Assembly (NCBI RefSeq): GCF_013179805.1
Contig: NZ_SRRZ01000012.1
Coordinates: 21,469-85,468, forward strand
DNA from: Microcoleus asticus IPMA8
GTDB lineage: Bacteria > Cyanobacteriota > Cyanobacteriia > Cyanobacteriales > Microcoleaceae
Direction: 5' to 3'
Length of the DNA stretch: 64,000 bases
Part shown: positions 34,198 through 41,846 of the stretch, one piece after another
How positions within the stretch are numbered: position 1 is the stretch's first letter
Layout of the letters: every line of letters begins with the position of its first letter
Notes under the pieces: model-generated
Databases searched by the model: none
Told to the model about the DNA's origin: nothing
Seen by the model: only the letters and a program-made list of their open reading frames with translations
Translations under genes and position numbers: made by a program

Positions 34198-34485
34198 ATC
34201 AATAAATATCTAAGCCAAGACCTCAAACTTGCTGATTTAGCTGCATTGCTAGGCATGAGTAAATTTTAATTTAGTCATCTGTTCAAAGAAGCGATCGGCA
34301 GGGTTCCTGATAAATATCTGCTGCAACAGCGGATATTGATAGGCCAAAGCAGTTGTTAAAACAAAAAGAGCGATCGATTATGGAAATTGCCTGATTGGTG
34401 AGACTTCAATAGCCACAGCCATTTGAGCAAACAGTTTCGGCGCCATCTGGGTATGACTTCTGCAGCTTATAGAACTCTTTTTTAG
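34198..34485 (+). pseudogene. AraC-family regulator, C-terminal HTH, dead
   Basis: In one frame, broken by three stops, this reads as both helix-turn-helix units of an AraC regulator: INKYLSQDLKLADLAALLGM then FSHLFKEAIGRVPDKYLLQQ with RILIGQ, and finally SHLSKQFRRHLGMTSAAYR. The N-terminal domain is absent, probably lost with the truncation of the adjacent IS630. No ORF of usable length remains. Confidence 0.75.
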
Positions 34486-34499
34486 CTGGCGGGTTCAAA

Positions 34500-35171
34500 C
34501 TACCAACTAATAATAAGCGGCAATCCAGGTCGAAAATCTACCTTTTGTCCCTGCACTTCTCCATCAAAACCAAGCTCCACAAAATACTCGGTTCCTATCC
34601 GTAACTTTATTTGATTTGTCTCAAGCACTGCTTGAAGTTCAGGTGACGGATTATTGGCAGCAGGACTGACTAATTCTACACGAGTAATTTCGCGGAAACC
34701 CACACCATGATCCAAAGGCTGTGACTTATGAGCAGAGTATCGATCTGGACGTTTACCAAAGGAAATTTGGAAAAGCATCGGCTCAGTCAAAACATCACTA
34801 TTTGTTCCCACTGCGATACTCATCGTTTCAGATAAATAAGGTGGACGATATGCCCAACTTGAAAATGCAACTGTGTCCTCAGAACCTTGGGCTGGACGCA
34901 AACAGATGCCAAATGGACACGCACCATTATTCCGATTTGTCGAGCGTTCCCAAAGACGAGTCTGATGAATTGGCTCAGACTGCGCCTCTTCTGGATCGTG
35001 AATCCATAACAATTCCAACATTGCGTTATGGAAAAAGAAACAGCGATTGGCTGTACCTTGTCCGCGATGAATGCGAGATGAACCCTCAACTAAACCGAAG
35101 GATGATAAATGATTAGCTTCCGAAGCACCAATATCAGTAAGGATGAAAAGATGGTCAAATTCAAATGTCAT
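34500..35171 (-). CDS. VOC (glyoxalase-like) family protein
   Basis: A 223-residue protein with the vicinal-oxygen-chelate pattern: FEFDHLFILTDIGASEANHL, GQGTANRCFFFHNAMLELLW with a metal-type Glu at the end of the strand, and later CLRPAQGSEDTVAFSSWAYR. The start at 35171 (MTFEFDHLF) puts the first beta strand at the N-terminus as in the family; the open frame upstream to 35273 adds residues without conserved features. Substrate unknown; members include lyases, dioxygenases and resistance proteins. Confidence 0.75.
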   Translation of the reverse strand: MTFEFDHLFILTDIGASEANHLSSFGLVEGSSRIHRGQGTANRCFFFHNAMLELLWIHDPEEAQSEPIHQTRLWERSTNRNNGACPFGICLRPAQGSEDTVAFSSWAYRPPYLSETMSIAVGTNSDVLTEPMLFQISFGKRPDRYSAHKSQPLDHGVGFREITRVELVSPAANNPSPELQAVLETNQIKLRIGTEYFVELGFDGEVQGQKVDFRPGLPLIISW

Positions 35172-35273
35172 AGCATTGTTCAGAGAATCGATCGCTAGCT
35201 CAAGTAATTTTAATCCCCTGTGATTGCTTTTTTTGCGATCGCCACGCTTATACTGCACAGCGTACTGTACCAA

Positions 35274-35423
35274 AGTCCCAAACCTCTACTGAGTCAATCT
35301 TTCCCAATCTAAAATCTAAAATCTAAAATCTAAAATCGCGCAATCGATAGTCCCAAACCTCTACTGAGTCAATCTTTCCCAATCTAAAATCTAAAATCTA
35401 AAATCTAAAATCGCGCAATCGAT
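35274..35423. repeat. perfect 75-bp tandem duplication containing a heptad array
   Basis: Units 35274-35348 and 35349-35423 appear identical. Each has CCCAAACCTCTACTGAGTC, four TAAAATC heptads and CGCGCAATCGAT. The following gap, 35424-35744, shows no gene or clear signal. Confidence 0.85.
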
Positions 35424-35744
35424 CGCCCAAAATTCCCAAGCTTCAAGTTACAACCAGATTGAGGAACCATCCGCCCGCATCCAGCAGTCTCAACATCCAG
35501 TTACCGGCAATTCTGCTAGAGTCAGGTCATCATCCGGTGCATCTTGTAGAGACGCGATTCGCAGCCTCTGCCCCGAAAGCAGTAAAATCTCATCACATTG
35601 TTACCTGCCACCCGATCGGCAGTAACTTAAAAATTAAGGTAGTTTGAAAATAATCGCCCAAAGTTGAAAGAAGCCTTGACATCTGACCTACACTCTCTAA
35701 CTTAGACCCTCTAGCTGCGCTGCCATCCATATTTAAAAGATGCC

Positions 35745-38471
35745 ATGTCAACCTTAGTCATCGTCGAATCTCCCACAAAAGCCCGTACCATCCGCAACTT
35801 CCTGCCCTCCACCTACCGTGTAGAGGCATCGATGGGCCATGTCCGCGACCTACCATCCTCCGCCGAAGAAATACCAGAAGCCGTTAAAGGAGAAAAATGG
35901 GCGCAACTCGGCGTAAACGTGGAGGCAGACTTTGAACCCCTCTACGTCATCCCGAAAGATAAAAAGAAAATTGTTAAAGAACTCAAAGACGCCCTCAAAG
36001 ACGCCACAGAACTGATTCTAGCCACTGACGAAGACCGGGAAGGCGAAAGCATTTCCTGGCATTTGCTGCAAATCCTCAAACCCAAAGTTCCGATCAAGCG
36101 GATGGTGTTTCACGAAATCACCCGCGAAGCTATCCGCGACGCCTTAACTCACTGCCGGGATATCGACAATCGAGTTGTACAAGCCCAAGAAACTCGCCGA
36201 ATTCTCGATCGACTCGTCGGTTACACACTCTCTCCGCTACTGTGGAAAAAAATCGCTTGGGGTTTGTCCGCCGGTAGAGTGCAGTCAGTCGCTGTACGCC
36301 TGTTGGTGCGTCGGGAACGGGAACGCCGCGCCTTCCGCCAAGGTAGCTACTGGGATTTGAAAGCCCTTTTGGAAAAGGGCAAAATTTCCTTTGATGCCAA
36401 ACTCGTGACAGTCGGCAAGGTGAAAGTTGCAAACGGCAGCGATTTTGATGAAAATACCGGGCAAATTATCTCCGGCCGCCGCGTACTTTTGCTGAACGAA
36501 GAACAGGCGCGGGCTTTACTCTCACGCATTCAAAACAAACCTTGGACTGTCACAAATCTCGAAGAACGGCCAGTCACCCGCAAACCCTCGCCACCGTTTA
36601 CGACCTCGACTTTGCAGCAAGAAGCTAACCGCAAGCTGCGGCTGGGTGCGCGGGAAACGATGCGCATTGCCCAAAGTCTCTACGAACGCGGTTTTATCAC
36701 CTATATGCGGACGGATTCGGTGCATTTATCCGAACAGGCGATCGCAGCGGCGCGCAGTTGCGTGCAAGAACTTTACGGCAGCGAATACCTCAGCCCCCAA
36801 CCGCGCAAATACACCACCAAAAGCAAAGGCGCGCAGGAAGCCCACGAAGCTATCCGTCCCGCAGGCAGCACTTTTCGGACTCCGCAGCAAACTGGATTGG
36901 ATGGCATTGATTTCCGCCTCTACGATTTGATTTGGAAGCGGACTGTGGCTTCTCAAATGGCCGATTCCCGCCAAACTCACGTCACTGTATTAACTCAGGT
37001 AGAAGATGCCGGTTTCCGTTCCAGCGGCAAACGCATTGATTTTCCAGGCTTTTTGCGGGCCTACGTGGAAGGTTCCGACGATCCGAATGCGGCGTTGGAA
37101 GACCAAGAGGTGATTTTGCCGGCGCTGAAGGTGGGGGATAAACCTAATTGTCAGGATTTAGAGGCAGTTGGTCACGAAACTCAACCTCCCGCCCGCTATA
37201 CGGAAGCTTCTCTGGTCAAAATGCTCGAAAGCGAAGGGGTGGGCCGTCCGAGTACCTACGCGAGTATTATCGGTACAATTGTCGATCGGGGATATGCCAA
37301 ATTAATAGCTAACGCCCTAATTCCGACATTCACCGCTTTCGCCGTCACGACTTTATTGGAAACACATTTTCCCGATTTAGTAGACACCGGTTTTACTTCC
37401 AGAATGGAACAAACCCTCGATGAAATTGCCACCGGCGAGGCGAAATGGCTGCCGTATTTGCAAAAGTTTTATACAGGGGAAACCGGACTCGCAACCCAAG
37501 TCAAAGAACAGGAAAGCCAGATTGACGCGAAAGTTGCCCGAACTGTGGTATTGGAGAATATTTCTGCTAAAGTCTGCATCGGCAAATTCGGCGCATACCT
37601 GGAATCTGAAAGCGAAGAAGGCCTGGTAAAAGCATCGATTCCCCAAGATTTGACGCCGGCAGATTTAGACCCGGAACAAGTGGAGTTTCTGTTAAAGCAA
37701 AAAACCGAAGGCCCGGAAAAATTGGGTCTTCACCCGGAAACTGGGGAACCGATTTATGTGCTTATTGGCAGTTATGGGCCATACGTTCAGTTAGGGGAAG
37801 TTTCGGAAACGAACAAGAAACCGAAGCGGGCTTCTTTACCGAAGGGGACGGATAAGGATAGCGTGACGCTGGATATGGCGGTGAGTTTGTTGACTTTACC
37901 CCGCTTGTTGGGCACTCACCCGGAGACGGGGGCGAAGGTGCAAGCTAATTTGGGGATGTACGGGCCTTATGTGGTGCACGACCAGGGTAAGCTGGGGAAA
38001 GATTATCGATCGATCAAACCGCCGGATGATGTTTTGACGATCGAGCTCGATCGGGCATTGGAAATGTTAGCGCAACCAAAAGCCGTTCGGGGCAGCAGCA
38101 AAACAGCCACACCTTTGAAGGAATTGGGCGCGCATCCAGAATCGGGAGAACCCCTCAATGTTTACGATGGCCGCTATGGCCCTTACGTGAAACACGGCGA
38201 TATCAATGCTTCTTTGTCGAAGGATGAATCTGTGGAGAATTTTACCTTACAAAGAGCACTGGAATTGTTAGCAACCAAGGAAGCAGCGGGAGGCGGTAAA
38301 TCTAGCAGCAAGTCGAAGAAGTCTACTAAGACTGCGGCGGCGAAGTCCGAGACTGCAACTGAGAAGACTGCGGCGAAGAAAACCACTGCTAAAAAGACGA
38401 CGACTGGGGCGAAGAAAACCACGACTAAGAAGGCGGCGACTGCCACAACAGCCAAGAAAACAACTAAGTAA
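35745..38471 (+). CDS. topA: DNA topoisomerase I
   Basis: A 908-residue type IA topoisomerase that relaxes negative supercoils. The TOPRIM domain is at the start (LVIVESPTKARTI with the catalytic Glu, and ATDEDREGE with the metal aspartates). The active-site Tyr is in GFITYMRTDSVHLS, near residue 320. After the core (to about residue 590) come repeats of an LGxHPETG/GPYVxxG type, four copies, in place of the zinc fingers of enterobacterial TopA, as usual in cyanobacteria. The last 65 residues are a Lys/Thr/Ala-rich tail (KKTTAKKTTTGAKKTTTKKA), similar to histone-H1-like tails and likely to bind DNA. A terminator follows. Confidence 0.95.
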   Translation: MSTLVIVESPTKARTIRNFLPSTYRVEASMGHVRDLPSSAEEIPEAVKGEKWAQLGVNVEADFEPLYVIPKDKKKIVKELKDALKDATELILATDEDREGESISWHLLQILKPKVPIKRMVFHEITREAIRDALTHCRDIDNRVVQAQETRRILDRLVGYTLSPLLWKKIAWGLSAGRVQSVAVRLLVRRERERRAFRQGSYWDLKALLEKGKISFDAKLVTVGKVKVANGSDFDENTGQIISGRRVLLLNEEQARALLSRIQNKPWTVTNLEERPVTRKPSPPFTTSTLQQEANRKLRLGARETMRIAQSLYERGFITYMRTDSVHLSEQAIAAARSCVQELYGSEYLSPQPRKYTTKSKGAQEAHEAIRPAGSTFRTPQQTGLDGIDFRLYDLIWKRTVASQMADSRQTHVTVLTQVEDAGFRSSGKRIDFPGFLRAYVEGSDDPNAALEDQEVILPALKVGDKPNCQDLEAVGHETQPPARYTEASLVKMLESEGVGRPSTYASIIGTIVDRGYAKLIANALIPTFTAFAVTTLLETHFPDLVDTGFTSRMEQTLDEIATGEAKWLPYLQKFYTGETGLATQVKEQESQIDAKVARTVVLENISAKVCIGKFGAYLESESEEGLVKASIPQDLTPADLDPEQVEFLLKQKTEGPEKLGLHPETGEPIYVLIGSYGPYVQLGEVSETNKKPKRASLPKGTDKDSVTLDMAVSLLTLPRLLGTHPETGAKVQANLGMYGPYVVHDQGKLGKDYRSIKPPDDVLTIELDRALEMLAQPKAVRGSSKTATPLKELGAHPESGEPLNVYDGRYGPYVKHGDINASLSKDESVENFTLQRALELLATKEAAGGGKSSSKSKKSTKTAAAKSETATEKTAAKKTTAKKTTTGAKKTTTKKAATATTAKKTTK

Positions 38472-38497
38472 AATTAGTTGAGTTTTCCCTCATCCCA

Positions 38498-38531
38498 AAA
38501 ACTCGGTTTATTCAAAAAACCGGGTTTTTTT
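38498..38531 (+). terminator. rho-independent terminator of topA
   Basis: AACTCGGTTT and AAACCGGGTT pair (one G-T wobble) through a short loop and are followed by seven T. It lies about 27 bases after the topA stop. Confidence 0.8.
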
Positions 38532-38627
38532 ATTTATCAAATACTAGACAACATGACAAAAATAGGTTTGTAGTAAGGAGTTTAGTCCTGACAATTTTCT
38601 TCTCTTAGGTATTTGTCATCAGCGTCT

Positions 38628-38655
38628 GCGGGCTTCGCCCGCCCCTATTTTTTTG
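38628..38655 (+). terminator. possible second terminator hairpin
   Basis: GCGGGC-TTC-GCCCGC is a perfect six-base stem followed by CCCTATTTTTTT. It may act as a back-up for topA or belong to a dispersed repeat. Confidence 0.5.
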
Positions 38656-38879
38656 AGACATATCAACTCAAACTCTTCTCAAGCCTACCTTTTCAGCTTA
38701 CTTGTCACCCATCGGCAAAATCATCCTATTTACTTATTGACAATTGCTCTTCTCTGTTAAATTGTCAGGGAACGAACATATAAGGTTAAAAATTGTATCA
38801 TAAGCAACAGAAAGTACCCAATGTTTTATGTAGCGCTCTACAATTGAGAAAAGAAACAAGATTAAGAGGCGCGATCGTA

Positions 38880-39122
38880 ATGGGTATCAATGAAAACTTA
38901 GACTGGGAAGAAGCATTTGAGTACCGAGCGGGCTTGACAGTCGAGTTGAAGTCCCAGCCAGGGGTTTTGCATACGATCGCTTACTATGAAGTAATGATGG
39001 TACCGCCCATCTGGTTAGAAAATGACCCGCGTCCCCGCTATCCTCACGAACTCCAAGTCGTTTCGCAGCAACCTACTGTTAGTTGCCGGATTTCAGAGTG
39101 CCCGGTTTTAGTCGCGTCCTAA
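38880..39122 (+). CDS. small conserved protein of unknown function
   Basis: 80 codons from the ATG at 38880 (MGINENLDWEEAFEYRAGLT), within a slightly longer frame that could begin at TTG 38793. The product is hydrophilic, with a Pro/Arg-rich middle (PPIWLENDPRPRYPHELQ) and three cysteines, two in the last 15 residues (CRISECPV). I do not recognise a family. Codon use is like the neighbours and it has no membrane segment. Kept because of its ordered composition, but it could be spurious. Confidence 0.45.
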   Translation: MGINENLDWEEAFEYRAGLTVELKSQPGVLHTIAYYEVMMVPPIWLENDPRPRYPHELQVVSQQPTVSCRISECPVLVAS

Positions 39123-39657
39123 GTTTTTTCAGCGGGAAATATCGGCGATGCCATCTAGCAAGCAATCAAACCGATGCAGTGATTTTCGGATTGAGATTGC
39201 TGTAGTTTACTTTGCGGCGATCGGCTAAGTAGTCGTAGGGTGCGCCGCCATGAACAACCCCTAACTTGCATATCGACAATCTCACAGATCCGCACCTGTG
39301 CCATCGAGAGCCGAGGTAAACAAACCCAACACTTATTGTCTAGCCAAACTTTGTAAAAATGGTATTATTTTAGGGTTTCGGTAATTCCTTTCCCTATCAA
39401 TAACCGCACGTTGGTCTAAAATCTCCTCAGCGACCAGAAAGGCGATATGGGCGATCGACTTTCACGAAAAAACTGCGGTAATCCAAAAGTATATTGGTAC
39501 AAATGGTAGAAATCCATCTTGATATTAATGAGAGTTATTTGAGGTTTTTCCTAGGGTGACTAATTCGCTTGATTAACACAAAAGTGACAACTTTAACCAG
39601 AAAAGTTAAATTGGTATGTTAAGATGACACAAGCCCTTACCATACTTGATTTCAATT
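39123..39657. other. 535-base gap without a recognised gene
   Basis: AT-rich sequence with scattered stops in all frames. A fragment like the dispersed TAGGGTGCGC motif is at about 39236-39250. Presumably contains the promoter of the following ATPase gene; no clear -35/-10 pair can be assigned by eye. Confidence 0.4.
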
Positions 39658-40947
39658 ATGGCTGAAAAATTAATAGTTAGAAACTTTGCTGGCATCAAGG
39701 ATTTGGAGATTGAAATCAAACGAATAAATATACTTATTGGTCCTCAAGCTAGTGGTAAAAGCGTTTGCGCTAAACTTCTATTTTATTTTAAAAACTTTGT
39801 ATGGGAAATTTTATCGGTTGTAAATAATGAGCAGACAAAACGTAATCTAGATTCAAACTATTCCAAGACTTTTGAGGAATATTTTCCTCCTGATAGTTGG
39901 GGAAAACAAGATTTTTTCATCAGGTATGAAATTTGCAATGTTTTTATAGAAGTTAGTAGAAAACAGGATACCAAAGGTAGAATTTCCCTCAGCTATTCAG
40001 ATTTTTTCAAGAAACAATTGGCAGACCTACGCAATTTACTCAAAAAAGCAAGAGAGGAAAGCTCTGAAATAACTTTGAGTAATAATATTATTAATAGTTC
40101 ATTGTTTGGCCATAAATTTTTAAAAGATCACTTAGTAGAAAGTTTAGGCAGATCCATTGGTCGAGAGGCCGCCTTCAATCAGCTTTTTATTCCTGCTGGC
40201 CGCTCATTTTTCGCTAATCTTCAGAGCAATATTTTTTCTTTTCTTTCAAGCAATAATACCTTAGATCCATTTCTAAGATCCTTTGGCTCAACATACGAAA
40301 CGATAAAAAAATTGCGTATAAAATATAATATTTACCTTGAACATAAATATACAAAAGATATACTAGAGGAAATAAACAGGCTAATAGAGCAGTCTTTATG
40401 TGGTAAGCATATACAGGAAAAAGGCAAAGATTTTCTGGAGGTGGCAGATGGAAGACGTATTAGTATTGCGAACTCATCTTCCGGTCAACAGGAAACATTA
40501 CCTCTGACAATTATCCTAGCTGCACTACCTTTTATAGCTTCCCCTCCAGTCGGTCAGACAGTGTATATTGAGGAGCCGGAAGCGCATTTATTTCCAAGCG
40601 CACAGCGTAATATTGTCGAGTTGATCGCTACAGTCTTTAATTCTCGCAAAGAGCAACTTCAATTCTTCATAACTACCCATAGTCCTTATGTCCTGACAGC
40701 ACTTAATAATCTGCTCCAGGCTGGGCTTCTTTATGAAGAATCCAGCGAAGATATACAACATCAACTAGAAAAGATTGTATCTAGATACAAATCATTAGAT
40801 GTTTCCGATCTCTCAGCCTATGTTTTGAGCGATGGAAAATGCAATAGTATTGTGTGTCCTGATACTGGGTTGATTGATGCGCGAGTGATTGATTCTGTTT
40901 CTGATGAACTAGCTATTGAATTCGATCAACTTCTCAACTTAGTTTGA
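39658..40947 (+). CDS. OLD/AAA-type ATPase of a two-gene set
   Basis: A 429-residue ATPase of the ABC-like AAA_15/AAA_21 group. Walker A is GPQASGKS at residues 28-35, the signature-like segment is NSSSGQQETLPLTIIL, Walker B is VYIEEPEAHLFPSAQ and the sensor His is in FFITTHSPYVLTALNNLL. The middle is a long helical insert, as in the SMC/OLD family. No TOPRIM nuclease domain follows, unlike full OLD proteins. The next gene starts seven bases after the stop and encodes a small nuclease-like protein, so the two probably act together. The ATG at 39658 is preferred over TTG 39646. GC content is lower than in neighbouring genes, a sign of transfer. Confidence 0.82.
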   Translation: MAEKLIVRNFAGIKDLEIEIKRINILIGPQASGKSVCAKLLFYFKNFVWEILSVVNNEQTKRNLDSNYSKTFEEYFPPDSWGKQDFFIRYEICNVFIEVSRKQDTKGRISLSYSDFFKKQLADLRNLLKKAREESSEITLSNNIINSSLFGHKFLKDHLVESLGRSIGREAAFNQLFIPAGRSFFANLQSNIFSFLSSNNTLDPFLRSFGSTYETIKKLRIKYNIYLEHKYTKDILEEINRLIEQSLCGKHIQEKGKDFLEVADGRRISIANSSSGQQETLPLTIILAALPFIASPPVGQTVYIEEPEAHLFPSAQRNIVELIATVFNSRKEQLQFFITTHSPYVLTALNNLLQAGLLYEESSEDIQHQLEKIVSRYKSLDVSDLSAYVLSDGKCNSIVCPDTGLIDARVIDSVSDELAIEFDQLLNLV

Positions 40948-40954
40948 ATCGTAT

Positions 40955-41389
40955 ATGAAAAGTCTTCCAGAGTGTGAGGAACATAGATCCGACACCAAGA
41001 TTGTCTTGCAGGAGAACAAAAGTAAAATAACGTTCCTCAACCCGAATAAAGACGAAATATTAATAATTAAGGTTGATGGCTGCGTTATTAGTGACAATGA
41101 GACTTTGCGTTGCGACTACGCACTCATTCCTTCTGATGCAGTAGAAATATATGTAGAGTTGAAAGGAAGCGATATTGCACAGGCGGTTAAACAAATAGAA
41201 TCAACTATTAAATTAATTTCGGAAAATCCCCAAAAGATTAAGAAGCTATGTTTTGTCGTGTCTACACGTGTGCCAAAACAAACAACAAGCATACAACAGC
41301 TACAAAGTCTGTTTAAGAAAAAATTTAATGCGAGTTTCCGAATCAAGAATATTCAAGATGAGTATGATTTAAGTACGTCTACAAGCTAA
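40955..41389 (+). CDS. small PD-(D/E)XK nuclease-like partner of the ATPase
   Basis: A 144-residue protein. I do not recognise a named family, but it shows the pattern of a PD-(D/E)XK nuclease core: Asp54 in LRCDYALIPSD, Glu68-x-Lys70 in IYVELKGSDIAQAV at the end of a strand, then a helix AVKQIESTIKLI with Gln79. It is preceded by a beta-hairpin region (SKITFLNPN, EILIIKVDGC) as expected for the fold. It stands seven bases after the ATPase gene and shares its AT-rich codon use. An ATPase-controlled nuclease, as in many phage-defence pairs, is an inference. Confidence 0.65.
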   Translation: MKSLPECEEHRSDTKIVLQENKSKITFLNPNKDEILIIKVDGCVISDNETLRCDYALIPSDAVEIYVELKGSDIAQAVKQIESTIKLISENPQKIKKLCFVVSTRVPKQTTSIQQLQSLFKKKFNASFRIKNIQDEYDLSTSTS

Positions 41390-41846
41390 ACTAACGAGAA
41401 CTTTGATATGACCAACATACAAAACTTTAGCAGAAAAGGAGTCAGCGGACGATCGCCCTGCCTCAACTAAATTTGAGTTCGTATTTATTATTAATTCTGA
41501 CATCTACCTTAAGAAATATCTTTTCGGGACTTCCACAACACATCCCACCACTCCCAACATATACTACGGATCAGTGGGCAGTGCACACCCTACAAAAAAT
41601 TTTGTGTAAATCCTATTTTATATTGCTTAATTCCTCGATCCCCCTAATTGGTCGCCTTTATTCGAGCAGAACTGTGCGATGTTTAGCCAGAAATTAACAT
41701 TGATTTAAACTTTTAGGTAGGCATAAACGAGCTAGAATTCTATAGTTTCCGTGGAAGACATCGAGTTTAAATACAAAATGTCACAGATAAAAAATTAATA
41801 TCGATCGCACTTTACAAAATAACCAAAACTCAGGAGGCAATCGCTG
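41390..41846. other. 457-base gap upstream of xfp
   Basis: No coding region is convincing; an open frame at 41473-41697 has no conserved features. A GTGGGCAGTGCACACCCTAC motif (near 41574-41594) is similar to dispersed TAGGGTGC elements. The last 20 bases hold GGAGG before xfp. Confidence 0.4.

Noticed and set aside
36130..36980. Antisense frames inside topA
   Set aside because: All are shadows of a complete topoisomerase gene.
41473..41697. Plus-strand frame of 74 codons upstream of xfp
   Set aside because: Ser/Leu/Ile-rich without a ribosome site; contains part of a dispersed repeat.
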